DNA from: UBA7672 sp965279205
Lineage (GTDB): Bacteria > Pseudomonadota > Alphaproteobacteria > Caulobacterales > Hyphomonadaceae
DNA: 64,000 nt
Assembly: GCA_965279205.1 (NCBI GenBank)
Contig: OZ257144.1
Coordinates: 620,001 to 684,000, forward strand
Reading direction: 5' to 3'
Below are positions 26,144 to 33,849 of this stretch, piece after piece; within the stretch, counting starts at the first letter, position 1, and each line of letters opens with the position of its first letter. The notes under the pieces were generated by a model that saw only the letters and a list, made by a program, of their open reading frames with translations, ran no database searches and had not been told where the DNA came from. A program made the position numbers and the translations under genes.

Positions 26144-26700
26144 CAGCACTAGCGCGGCCAGCCCCGGCGAAAGCCGGCCAGATCAATCTGGTGCAGGGTG
26201 AGTATGCGGTCTCCGGCGACGGCAACGTCGCGTTGACCACCATACTCGGCTCCTGCGTGGCCGCGTGCATGCGGGACCCGCGCGCAGGCGTGGGCGGCAT
26301 GAACCACTTCCTTTTGCCGGGCGCGCTCGTCGGCGAGTCGGAAGGCAAGGAGCGTGGCGTTCACGCCATGGAGCTCCTGATCAACGCCTTGCTGCAGGCC
26401 GGCGCCAGGCGCGACCATCTCGAAGTGAAACTGTTCGGCGGCGCTCGCATGATGAAGAACCTGTCCGACATCGGCGCCAAGAACGCGGCCTTCGCGTCGG
26501 ACTTCCTGCGCCAGGAGCGCATTGTCTACCTCGGCGGCAGCCTTGGCGGCGAGCAGGCCCGCCGCATCCGCTTCTGGCCGGTCACAGGCAAGGCGCAGCA
26601 GCGGATCATGGGCCAGAGCGAGAATCACGTGTTTGCCCGCGAACTGTCGATCGCAGCGACGCCCCCGCCTTCGGCGGACGGCGATGTGGAGTTCTTCTGA
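26140..26700 (+). CDS. cheD: chemoreceptor glutamine deamidase CheD
   Basis: A 186-residue CheD. The catalytic Cys39 lies in ILGSCVAACMRDP and the His56 in GGMNHFLLPG, as expected; the KLFGGARMM motif follows. CheD deamidates Gln residues in receptor methylation helices and in many species modulates adaptation. GTG start within the coupled operon (4-base overlap with cheY, one-base overlap with the next ATG). A C-terminal tail of about 20 residues rich in Pro and acidic residues is extra. Confidence 0.93.
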   Translation: MTALARPAPAKAGQINLVQGEYAVSGDGNVALTTILGSCVAACMRDPRAGVGGMNHFLLPGALVGESEGKERGVHAMELLINALLQAGARRDHLEVKLFGGARMMKNLSDIGAKNAAFASDFLRQERIVYLGGSLGGEQARRIRFWPVTGKAQQRIMGQSENHVFARELSIAATPPPSADGDVEFF

Positions 26701-27044
26701 TGTGCAATCCCTTTCCCTCCTGCGAGACGGTCGAGACCGTTCTTCAGCGGGTAGCGTCAGAGATTGGCTCGGCCGCCGACGACCTCGGCGCGCTCGAGCA
26801 GAGCGTCGCCGACCTGGTTGTTTCGGCCGGGCAGGCGTCAAGTCTTGAGCAGTTGCAGTCGCTGGACCGGCTGGGTCAGCAATTGCGTACGCTTGAGGTC
26901 TTCCTTCGCGCTGCGACCCCTTGCTCGTGTGGCCGTGTCGATATCGATCGAGCGCTGGACGAAGTCTGGCTCGAGGGCGTGCGCAAGCGTCTGGGCGGCG
27001 GCAAGACCGCAGCGCCCGTCGCGGCGGAACCGGAGCTTTGGTGA
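26700..27044 (+). CDS. small che-operon protein in the CheU position
   Basis: A 114-residue protein, mostly one or two long helices (ETVETVLQRVASEIGSAADD; SSLEQLQSLDRLGQQLRTLE) with an unusual cysteine cluster in ATPCSCGRVDID and two cysteines near the N-terminus. I know no enzyme family for it. In Caulobacter an uncharacterised cheU follows cheD in the same place, and this is most simply its equivalent. It starts on the last base of the cheD stop codon and lies 6 bp before the next gene, so it is an integral operon member. Confidence 0.7.
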   Translation: MCNPFPSCETVETVLQRVASEIGSAADDLGALEQSVADLVVSAGQASSLEQLQSLDRLGQQLRTLEVFLRAATPCSCGRVDIDRALDEVWLEGVRKRLGGGKTAAPVAAEPELW

Positions 27045-27050
27045 GACGCC

Positions 27051-27653
27051 ATGGGGGCCGGTCTTGATCTTTCAGCGCGGATAAACCTGAAGCGCGCCAG
27101 CGTGCTGGTGCTCGACGCGAACCCGCAATCCCTGGATCTGATGCGTCAGATCCTCGGCGGATTCGGCGTGCGTACGATCCACACCTGCGACAACGCCACT
27201 GACGCGCGCCGGCTTTTCCTCGGCCAGTCCCTGGAACTGGCGATCATCGATCCGATGTTCATCGACGACTCGGGCTTCGAATTCATCCGCTGGGCCCGGC
27301 GCGAGGAGACCTCGGGCAATCGCTGCATCGGGATCATCGCCACCATGGGACACCAGACCTTGTCCAACGTGCGCATGGTGCGTGACGCCGGCGCCAACGT
27401 TGTGGTCGCCAAGCCCCTATCGCCTGAGGTGCTCGTTCAGCGGATCGTCTGGGTGGCGCGCGAGAACCGGCAGTTTATCGTCGCGCCCGGCTATGTCGGG
27501 CCTGACCGCCGCTTCAAGAATGAAGGACCTCCGCCCGGCACCAGCGGCCGCCGCGCAGATGACCTGTCGGCAGACGTACCGGACGCCGCAGCGCCTAACA
27601 TGAGTCAGTCCGAGCTCGATGCGCTGTTCAAGCCCAGAAAGGTCTCCCTGTGA
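27051..27653 (+). CDS. CheY-like receiver protein with FliM-like C-terminal tail (CheYIII position)
   Basis: A 200-residue protein with a receiver domain (about 16-135) and a 65-residue extension. The phospho-acceptor is Asp67 (AIIDPMFIDDSG) and the Lys is at 121 (VVAKPLS), but the usual acidic pair is reduced to Asp22 followed by Ala, so phosphorylation may be weak. The last residues, MSQSELDALFKP (184-195), match the N-terminal CheY-binding peptide of FliM (LSQ-E-I-D-A-L-L type). The tail could therefore bind phosphorylated CheY. It corresponds in order to Caulobacter cheYIII. Confidence 0.82.
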   Translation: MGAGLDLSARINLKRASVLVLDANPQSLDLMRQILGGFGVRTIHTCDNATDARRLFLGQSLELAIIDPMFIDDSGFEFIRWARREETSGNRCIGIIATMGHQTLSNVRMVRDAGANVVVAKPLSPEVLVQRIVWVARENRQFIVAPGYVGPDRRFKNEGPPPGTSGRRADDLSADVPDAAAPNMSQSELDALFKPRKVSL

Positions 27654-28111
27654 GCACTGTTCGAAAATTCACGCCTGAGAACAGGCTCGCGAAGACGATC
27701 GCGGACGCCAACGGACTGCTGGTCAGCCAGGCTGTCACCAAGGCATCGGCGAACATCGAAAGCGTGCGGGACGCGCACATGGCGGCGCTTGAGGTGAAGC
27801 TCGACAGTCTCGCTGAATTGGCGGGCACGGCCTCGACCAGCCATACTGCGGAAGACGCGGCTCAGCTCTATCGGCTGGCGCGCGAGATTCTGGCCGACGC
27901 CGGCATTTTTGGGCTCAAATACATCAGCCGCGCCGCGCACAGCCTGTGCGAGCTGATGGCGGCTGGCGACCGGCATCGCCACCAGTGGGCTGGCGTCGCC
28001 GTCCACGTCGAAGCGATCGCGGCCCTGCGGCGATCGGGGAAATCGGATGGCGGGCCGGGCGTCGAAGCAATGCTGGCCGGCCTCGAGAAAATCTCCAGAG
28101 CGCCTGCTTAA
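27650..28111 (+). CDS. che-operon protein in the CheE position
   Basis: A 153-residue, all-helical protein with GTG start overlapping the previous stop. Around residue 90 the segment YISRAAHSLCELM carries a histidine in a helical context that resembles an Hpt-type site, though the fit is loose. The order cheD, cheU-like, cheY-like, then this gene matches Caulobacter cheE, a protein reported to affect chemotaxis but with no assigned activity. No signal or membrane segment. The assignment rests on position more than on sequence. Confidence 0.7.
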   Translation: MSTVRKFTPENRLAKTIADANGLLVSQAVTKASANIESVRDAHMAALEVKLDSLAELAGTASTSHTAEDAAQLYRLAREILADAGIFGLKYISRAAHSLCELMAAGDRHRHQWAGVAVHVEAIAALRRSGKSDGGPGVEAMLAGLEKISRAPA

Positions 28112-28209
28112 CAGGCAGGCCTGGCTGCGACACCTGCTTGCGGCGTTTGCTTCCGGCAACTCTTTCCCGATTCATTCCGCTGCCTTATGCCTTGGGGCGG
28201 AGGCGGGAC

Positions 28210-29481
28210 ATGATCGGGGAGGGAAGCATCTGGCTGCGCGCGTCCGTTGTTGGCGCGGGTTACGGCCTGCTCTCTTTCCTCTGTCTCAGTTTCTCCCGCT
28301 TTGGCGCTCCCGTTGAGTCGATCTGGCTGTCCAACGCTCTGCTGACGGCCGCGCTGATCGCTACACAACGCAAGAACTGGCTGGCGGTGATCGGCGCCTG
28401 CGCTATCGGCCATGTGCTGGCGCATCTCGCCTCTGGCGATGCGCTTGATTTCACGCTCGCCTTTCTCACAGGCGACATGTCGGAGGGTGCGTTGTGCGCC
28501 TGGCTCCTCGCGCCACGGACGATGGCGTTCGAAACGCGCCGCGACATCTTCCGCTTCCTGATCGTGTGTGGGCTGATCGGACCCTTCGTGTCGGCCAACA
28601 TCGCGGCGGCCGGCAGCTGGCTGATCGACCGTCCGATGGAATTGCAGGACTACGCTATGTGGTTCAGCGCCGACGCGCTGGGGCTCATCTTCTTCCTGCC
28701 GCTTCTGCATGGCTTCGGACGCGGGCGGCTGCGGAAGCTCGTGAAGAAGCCATTGGCTTTGGCGCTTGCCGTCGCACTGGTGATCGCTTTCAGCCTGCTG
28801 GCGGCGTGGCTCAACAACATTCCTGCGCTTCGGCTGCTGTTGCTGCCGATCTTCGTGCTGATCGCGTTTGAACTGGGCGTCGCTGGCGCCGAAATCTGCC
28901 TTGCGGCACTGATGATCGTCTGGACCGTGATGACCATCAATGGCCACTCGCCGGTGCCGTGGCTTGAGCTCTCAATGCGCGACTACATGCTGGTCACGCA
29001 GGTTTTCCTGGCTGTCTTTTCGGCGACCATCCTGCCTCTGGCCGTCGCGCTGGAGCAGAAGCAGAGGCTGACCGAAACGCTGGCCAACACCTTGAAGGAA
29101 ACGCGCGAGGCGTGGGGCGCGATCATCGGGGCCGAGGCGCGCTATCGCCTTGTCGTCGACAATGTCTCCGAAACAGTGATGCGGGTCGACGCCGAGGGCC
29201 TGATCTTGTTTGCCTCGCCGGCCTGCATGAATCTCCTGAACAGCCAGTCCTTCGAGGGGCGCAACCTGTTCGGTCTGATGCATCCGGACGATGCCGCGCG
29301 CGAACGCGAACGCTTCCTGCACTCGGTGTCGAACGACCTGCTCAACATGATCAACCGCTGGACCTGGCGCATCCGCGGCGACGCCGGCGGCTGGACGCTG
29401 GTCGATGTGCGCGTGACGATGATCGCACCCGGCAACCCTGGCGAGCGCGAATTCGTCGTCGTACTCAGGGATCTGTCCTAG
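28210..29481 (+). CDS. second MASE1-PAS membrane sensor without output domain
   Basis: A 423-residue protein with about eight membrane helices (MASE1: GLLSFLCLSFSRFG, ESIWLSNALLTAALIATQ), a short coiled linker (QRLTETLANTLKETREAWG) and a single PAS domain (YRLVVDNVSETVMRVDAEG, SPACMNLLNSQSFEGRNLF). Nothing follows the PAS. It shares this whole design, including the linker AWG-I-AEA-YRL, with the protein at 11.9-13.3 kb on the opposite strand, so the pair are paralogues bracketing the che operon. GGAGGCGGG lies just upstream of the ATG. Confidence 0.85.
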   Translation: MIGEGSIWLRASVVGAGYGLLSFLCLSFSRFGAPVESIWLSNALLTAALIATQRKNWLAVIGACAIGHVLAHLASGDALDFTLAFLTGDMSEGALCAWLLAPRTMAFETRRDIFRFLIVCGLIGPFVSANIAAAGSWLIDRPMELQDYAMWFSADALGLIFFLPLLHGFGRGRLRKLVKKPLALALAVALVIAFSLLAAWLNNIPALRLLLLPIFVLIAFELGVAGAEICLAALMIVWTVMTINGHSPVPWLELSMRDYMLVTQVFLAVFSATILPLAVALEQKQRLTETLANTLKETREAWGAIIGAEARYRLVVDNVSETVMRVDAEGLILFASPACMNLLNSQSFEGRNLFGLMHPDDAARERERFLHSVSNDLLNMINRWTWRIRGDAGGWTLVDVRVTMIAPGNPGEREFVVVLRDLS

Positions 29482-29577
29482 GGGGTGTGTCCCGGCGGCG
29501 GCTGGCTGCGTCAAAAAACCCACAAACTCACGGTAACTTGCGCTTCAGGAACGCCCATGTAAAACGCCCCCTGCGCT

Positions 29578-29667
29578 GGTGAGGTGGCCGAGTGGTCGAA
29601 GGCGCACGCTTGGAAAGCGTGTATACGGGAAACCGTATCGTGGGTTCGAATCCCACCTTCACCGCCA
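29578..29667 (+). tRNA. tRNA-Ser (anticodon GGA)
   Basis: A 90-base class II tRNA with encoded CCA. The acceptor stem is GGTGAGG with CTTCACC, the anticodon stem CACGC/GCGTG holds the loop TTGGAAA (anticodon GGA), followed by a long variable arm (ATACGGG/CCGTAT) and the T arm GTGGG-TTCGAAT-CCCAC. Its last 17 bases recur at 37547-37563, marking it as an integration site. Confidence 0.97.
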
Positions 29668-29842
29668 GTTTCCGCCGAGGCCATTGAAACCATGCGGAAA
29701 CCCTTCGGCGCCGCGTGTGGAAGGATAGGAGTGAGGCGATCCGGTGTTCCCATCTGGGGAGCCCCGATGTCTGGCCGCCGCATCCCCAACTTCGTTCGTT
29801 GATTGCGCGCTTCTTTGCAACTCATTGGCGATGGAACCTTCC

Positions 29843-31012
29843 TCACGACCTATACGTGAGCGCAACTCGTGCGGTCTCGGCGCCAAGCTTCCAGAACAGC
29901 TCGCGTCCGAACGACCACGCATTGTCGCACAGGCCCCAAAGAATACGAGTTCGCCGTGGCAGACGACGCTGCATCCTTTGAGGCTCGAGGACTATTTCGA
30001 GAAGATGTGCATCCGTCAGAAAAGGGAAAGCGCGATCGAGGTTGCACCCTCTAGCTCGAAGTCCGAACAGAACGTTGACGACCCGAAGTCCAAGCAACAG
30101 CGTACCAGACAGTCCAAGATCGCGGGCGGTTGCAAGAAGCGCCTCGATTTCCACGTCGGATCGCGCGGCTACACCTGCAGCAATATCACATGCATGGGCG
30201 CCAGTGGGCTCTCGGTGGGTTACGCCCTTGACAAGGTTCATGCAGGAAACAAGGCAAGCGTGTTGCCATGTCTGGATCGGGATCGGGCTGCCGCCAATGT
30301 TGATGTTGGTTCCATCTTTCAACAATGCGCGTGGAGATCTAGGTGAGGGGCAGCCAGGTTGCTGCGTTCTGTGATGCAAGTCGACGGCGACGGCGCCGCT
30401 GCAAAGATAGTGTTGCTCGCCGAGAAATACGCTCCACCAAGGCGACGCACAGTTGGGGGGCAAAACATAGCCGCACTGTTCGATGATCTGACCGGCCTTG
30501 GCGAAGGATTCTGGAGCTACGAGCAGGTCGATATCCGTCGACGGCTTGACAAAATAGTCTCCGTAAAGAGCAAACTGGGCCGATGGGCCCTTTAGCACGA
30601 CAACGTTGATGCCCGACTGTGAAAGCGCGCGGATCACCTTTCGCAACGCAACAAGATTGGCCCCATTCAATCGAAGCGTGAGTGCGCGATATCTTTCTGC
30701 GGCCTGGAGAAATGACTCGGGGATATTGATCCGACCCGCGGCGAGGCTGCGGGCGGCAAGGATCAGGAACCGGTTGTCCTCCGCTATGCGAACGAAGGCA
30801 TCCCAATCTAGAGAGCCCACGACCGTATCCCGAATGGGCTGGCCAAGGATAGTCGCTCTTACAGCTCCAAGAAGCAGCCGGATTTCGGAGCTGCATGCCT
30901 CTGGAACATGATCAGTGATCTCTACCCCTGCCGGTTTCGTGCGGCTCGAGGATCGAATGGCCGCCATCTCGCCTGGAATGACCGCGCTGCTTACCGGCTG
31001 GAATGCACTCAC
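29843..31012 (-). CDS. nucleotidyltransferase-family protein of the lasso operon
   Basis: A 389-residue protein of the family found with kinase-type lasso clusters and other peptide operons. The nucleotidyltransferase-fold core is visible: NVVVLKGPSAQFALYG (about 136-151) and PSTDIDLLV with the metal-binding Asp160/Asp162 pair. The rest is helical and poorly conserved. Such proteins might add nucleotides to the peptide or to a phosphate placed by the kinase, but no function has been fixed here. Last gene of the operon; its ATG overlaps the exporter stop by 4 bases. Confidence 0.82.
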   Translation of the reverse strand: MSAFQPVSSAVIPGEMAAIRSSSRTKPAGVEITDHVPEACSSEIRLLLGAVRATILGQPIRDTVVGSLDWDAFVRIAEDNRFLILAARSLAAGRINIPESFLQAAERYRALTLRLNGANLVALRKVIRALSQSGINVVVLKGPSAQFALYGDYFVKPSTDIDLLVAPESFAKAGQIIEQCGYVLPPNCASPWWSVFLGEQHYLCSGAVAVDLHHRTQQPGCPSPRSPRALLKDGTNINIGGSPIPIQTWQHACLVSCMNLVKGVTHREPTGAHACDIAAGVAARSDVEIEALLATARDLGLSGTLLLGLRVVNVLFGLRARGCNLDRAFPFLTDAHLLEIVLEPQRMQRRLPRRTRILWGLCDNAWSFGRELFWKLGAETARVALTYRS

Positions 31013-32835
31013 AATGCGCTCCCGGAGTTCGCAAAGCGGTTCAGCCGGCTCGCCGGATTCCGCCGCAACGCATCAGCCGCCCCAGTTTCCACGATTGAGC
31101 CGTTTTCCACCGCAACGGCAAAATCGGCGAAGCCCGTCATGGATGGGTGGTGAGCAATAACTACGACCGCCATTTCCTGTCGGAGGGCTGCGATTGACCG
31201 ATCAATTGCATTCCGATTTTCCCAGTCGAGTGCGTTGGTTGCTTCATCCAGAATCAGAAGCCGGGGTCGACGCAGCACTGCGCGAGCTAGAGCAATTCTC
31301 TGACGTTCACCGCCAGAAAGCCTTCCGCCACGATCGCCAACATTTGTCTGTAGCCCTTCCGGGAGCGATCGAACGAATTTCTCGGCATTTGCAGTCCGCA
31401 AAGCGTGCCAGATTGCTTCGACCGAGGCGCTTGGTGCCGCCAAGCGCATGTTCGCCTCGATCGTGTCGTTCAGCAGCACCGTGTCTTGAGGCACGTACCC
31501 CACACTATCTCGCCAGATTCGACGATTGCCGTCGGTGAGCGGAACGCCATCTACCAGTATTTGTCCGGCTTCAGGAGCCAGCAGCCCCATCAGCAGGTCA
31601 GCGATTGTGCTCTTGCCCGCGCCGGAAGCGCCAACCAACGCGGTAACGCTGTTCGCCGGAATCGTGAAAGACGCGTCCCGGATCACGCCGGATACGTCAG
31701 AACCGGCATAGTCGAATGACACATTCTGAAAACTGATTTCGCGCGCGAAGGCGAGCGGCACGCCGGTAACCGCTTCCTCCTCGCGATTTCGATCACATTC
31801 GCCCTGCAATTTCTGGATGGTCTGCAGAGCTGACGCATTCACGAGTATTTCCTGAAAGGTCGATTGCAGAGCGGTGAACCGGGGAGAGATCCGCATATAC
31901 AGCAGTATCAGGACAACCAGACGATCCATTGGCAGACTGAACCAGACCACGGCAGTGTAGATAAACACCGACAGCGCTAGGACGTTTGCAATCTGCAGCA
32001 AGGTTGTGCCGGTAGAACTCGCGCGAACGAACCGGATGAGATCGTCTTGAGATCGCCCAAGCGCGGAGCCAAGTTGTTCTGAGTACCTCCGCTCAGCGTT
32101 GAAGCTCTTGGACACTTTCATGCCGGAGAGAAACTCGGTAATGATCCGATACTGGCCCTGTCTCTGGTCGGTGAGTTCGCGGCCGTACGCCGAGGCGAGT
32201 TTTCGAGCGGGCTGCATCAGCAGGAGTATTGTTAGTCCGCTGCTGGCTGCAAAAATCGTCATCGCCGGAGAAATCACCCAGGAGACACACGCATAGACGA
32301 CAATGAGGATGACGCCCTGCAAGAGCATAAGGAAGCCGAACACGGCGTTTTGCAGGCGATCAATGTCTGCGGTCAGCAGGTGATTGAGGTCTGCTGCTCT
32401 GATGCCAGCAACGAACTGCCAGCGCGCCCGGCCGATGCTTTCGAACAGGTCGAAGCGTATCTGGTTGACGACAGAACTGAGCAGCCGCGACAGGACTATG
32501 CTCTTTGAGCGCCCGATCACAGTCTGGAGACTTACCAGCGTACAAAGGCCGGCGAGCGTTTCAACCAAACCAACATGTATCGAGAATTCCCACAGTCCAA
32601 ACCGGTCGGCGGGAAACACAAACGTCCATCCTTCACCCTGACTCTGGACGAGCTGAAGCAGGGGAGCCAGCAGCAGGAGAGAGAGGCCTTCCGCGACGCC
32701 GCCGGCCAAGAGGACGAAAAGCGCCAACAGCGCATGCCGGTTGGCGCGGCCAAAAAACAGACGCGAAATCACGAACAGAACGCCAGTCCTGGACGCTGTC
32801 TTTGCCGTCGGCTCATGCGTTTCCGGTTGCGTCAT
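31009..32835 (-). CDS. lasso-peptide ABC exporter (LasD/McjD type)
   Basis: A 608-residue half-transporter with fused membrane and ATPase domains, working as a homodimer to export and confer self-immunity to the mature peptide. About six membrane helices lie between residues 30 and 300; the ATPase has Walker A GASGAGKST, signature LSGGERQRIALARA and Walker B LLILDEATNALD, followed by the switch histidine in VVIAHHPSM. There is no N-terminal peptidase domain, as expected when a separate B2 protease removes the leader. About 40 bp separate it from the kinase gene upstream. Confidence 0.9.
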   Translation of the reverse strand: MTQPETHEPTAKTASRTGVLFVISRLFFGRANRHALLALFVLLAGGVAEGLSLLLLAPLLQLVQSQGEGWTFVFPADRFGLWEFSIHVGLVETLAGLCTLVSLQTVIGRSKSIVLSRLLSSVVNQIRFDLFESIGRARWQFVAGIRAADLNHLLTADIDRLQNAVFGFLMLLQGVILIVVYACVSWVISPAMTIFAASSGLTILLLMQPARKLASAYGRELTDQRQGQYRIITEFLSGMKVSKSFNAERRYSEQLGSALGRSQDDLIRFVRASSTGTTLLQIANVLALSVFIYTAVVWFSLPMDRLVVLILLYMRISPRFTALQSTFQEILVNASALQTIQKLQGECDRNREEEAVTGVPLAFAREISFQNVSFDYAGSDVSGVIRDASFTIPANSVTALVGASGAGKSTIADLLMGLLAPEAGQILVDGVPLTDGNRRIWRDSVGYVPQDTVLLNDTIEANMRLAAPSASVEAIWHALRTANAEKFVRSLPEGLQTNVGDRGGRLSGGERQRIALARAVLRRPRLLILDEATNALDWENRNAIDRSIAALRQEMAVVVIAHHPSMTGFADFAVAVENGSIVETGAADALRRNPASRLNRFANSGSAL

Positions 32836-32874
32836 TGTTCTTTGCGTCCGCAGCGCAGCTGCAGCATCGTTAGA

Positions 32875-33849
32875 TCAGGATGGGGCATTGGAGCAGGCAA
32901 GGTCAGTCTCTACGCAAGCGATGATCTCGCTCATGCGCCCGAGATCAGAAGGCGTCTCCAGGTGAGCTACCTGCACCTTGCTCGCAATCGAAGCGCACTG
33001 GGTAAAATGCCGCTGAGCCTCGTCCGCCTGCCAGGGCTTGCGCTCGAACAGGGGAATGTAGGCGAAGCGCATGATCATCCTGAGCGCCTCGTCGGGCAGG
33101 CAGGGTAGTATGGATGTCTCATTTGCTCGTTTGAGCACGTAGATTCGGGCTGGCATTGCCGGCGCATCGGCGAACGCGTTCCTCAGGCGTCGAATCTGCT
33201 TGGGGAAATCAGCTATTGGCGCCGCCAGGTCATCCGCCCCCTGAAGTGAAAAGAGGTGGGAGCAATCCGAAACAAGTTTGACGCTTGGAAAACCGGGAAA
33301 TGCCTCTGGCTGCCCGGTCCCGGCGAAGGAAAGAGCAAGAAGGTCGTCAGTAAAAAGGAGATGGCCGCGCTCCACCGCCGCGGCAGTGGTGGTCGATTTC
33401 CCCGCGCCTTTGTTTCCGACGAAGACAGCAATCCGCCCGTTGATGGAGACGGCGCTGGCATGCAGGACCAGCATGCCGCGCAGGTGCAGGAGCAGCGCCA
33501 TCACCGGTCCAAGCAATGGCAGACGCAGGAGGCCGGCGCCCGCGCCAGGAGCCGCCTCGATGTCGATGACGCCGGTTCCGCGGATCAGGAATGACCCAAC
33601 CCCGGGCCAGTGAAGAAATTGCTCGGTAGAGCTGTATTCGTAGGTCGAGCGCCCGACGTTCAACGCCGTGCGATTGATCGGCCGGAGCCGGATTCTCACA
33701 TCTGCGTCGAGTGACCGGTCGGTTCTATCCAACTCGGGCAATTCGAGTTCGGAGTCGAACACCAGCCCAAAGGCGCGGTAGCGATATGTGGGTGCTTCGC
33801 CAGCAGCGCGCACGGCGGCCGAATTCGTCGCGAGACTACGCATGCGCAC
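32875..33849 (-). CDS. HPr-kinase-like protein of the lasso operon
   Basis: A 324-residue protein of the HPr serine kinase C-terminal fold. After a variable N-terminal half, LHASAV (129-134), the P-loop GNKGAGKST (145-153) and LLFTDDLLAL (164-173) are the kinase core. In the paeninodin group, homologues phosphorylate the C-terminal Ser of the precursor. Here the candidate is Ser56 in ALTFS, four residues from the precursor end, so the site would be internal unless the tail is trimmed. Its start overlaps the cyclase stop by 14 bases. It is not a metabolic HprK: no HPr or PTS genes are near. Confidence 0.85.
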   Translation of the reverse strand: MRMRSLATNSAAVRAAGEAPTYRYRAFGLVFDSELELPELDRTDRSLDADVRIRLRPINRTALNVGRSTYEYSSTEQFLHWPGVGSFLIRGTGVIDIEAAPGAGAGLLRLPLLGPVMALLLHLRGMLVLHASAVSINGRIAVFVGNKGAGKSTTTAAAVERGHLLFTDDLLALSFAGTGQPEAFPGFPSVKLVSDCSHLFSLQGADDLAAPIADFPKQIRRLRNAFADAPAMPARIYVLKRANETSILPCLPDEALRMIMRFAYIPLFERKPWQADEAQRHFTQCASIASKVQVAHLETPSDLGRMSEIIACVETDLACSNAPS

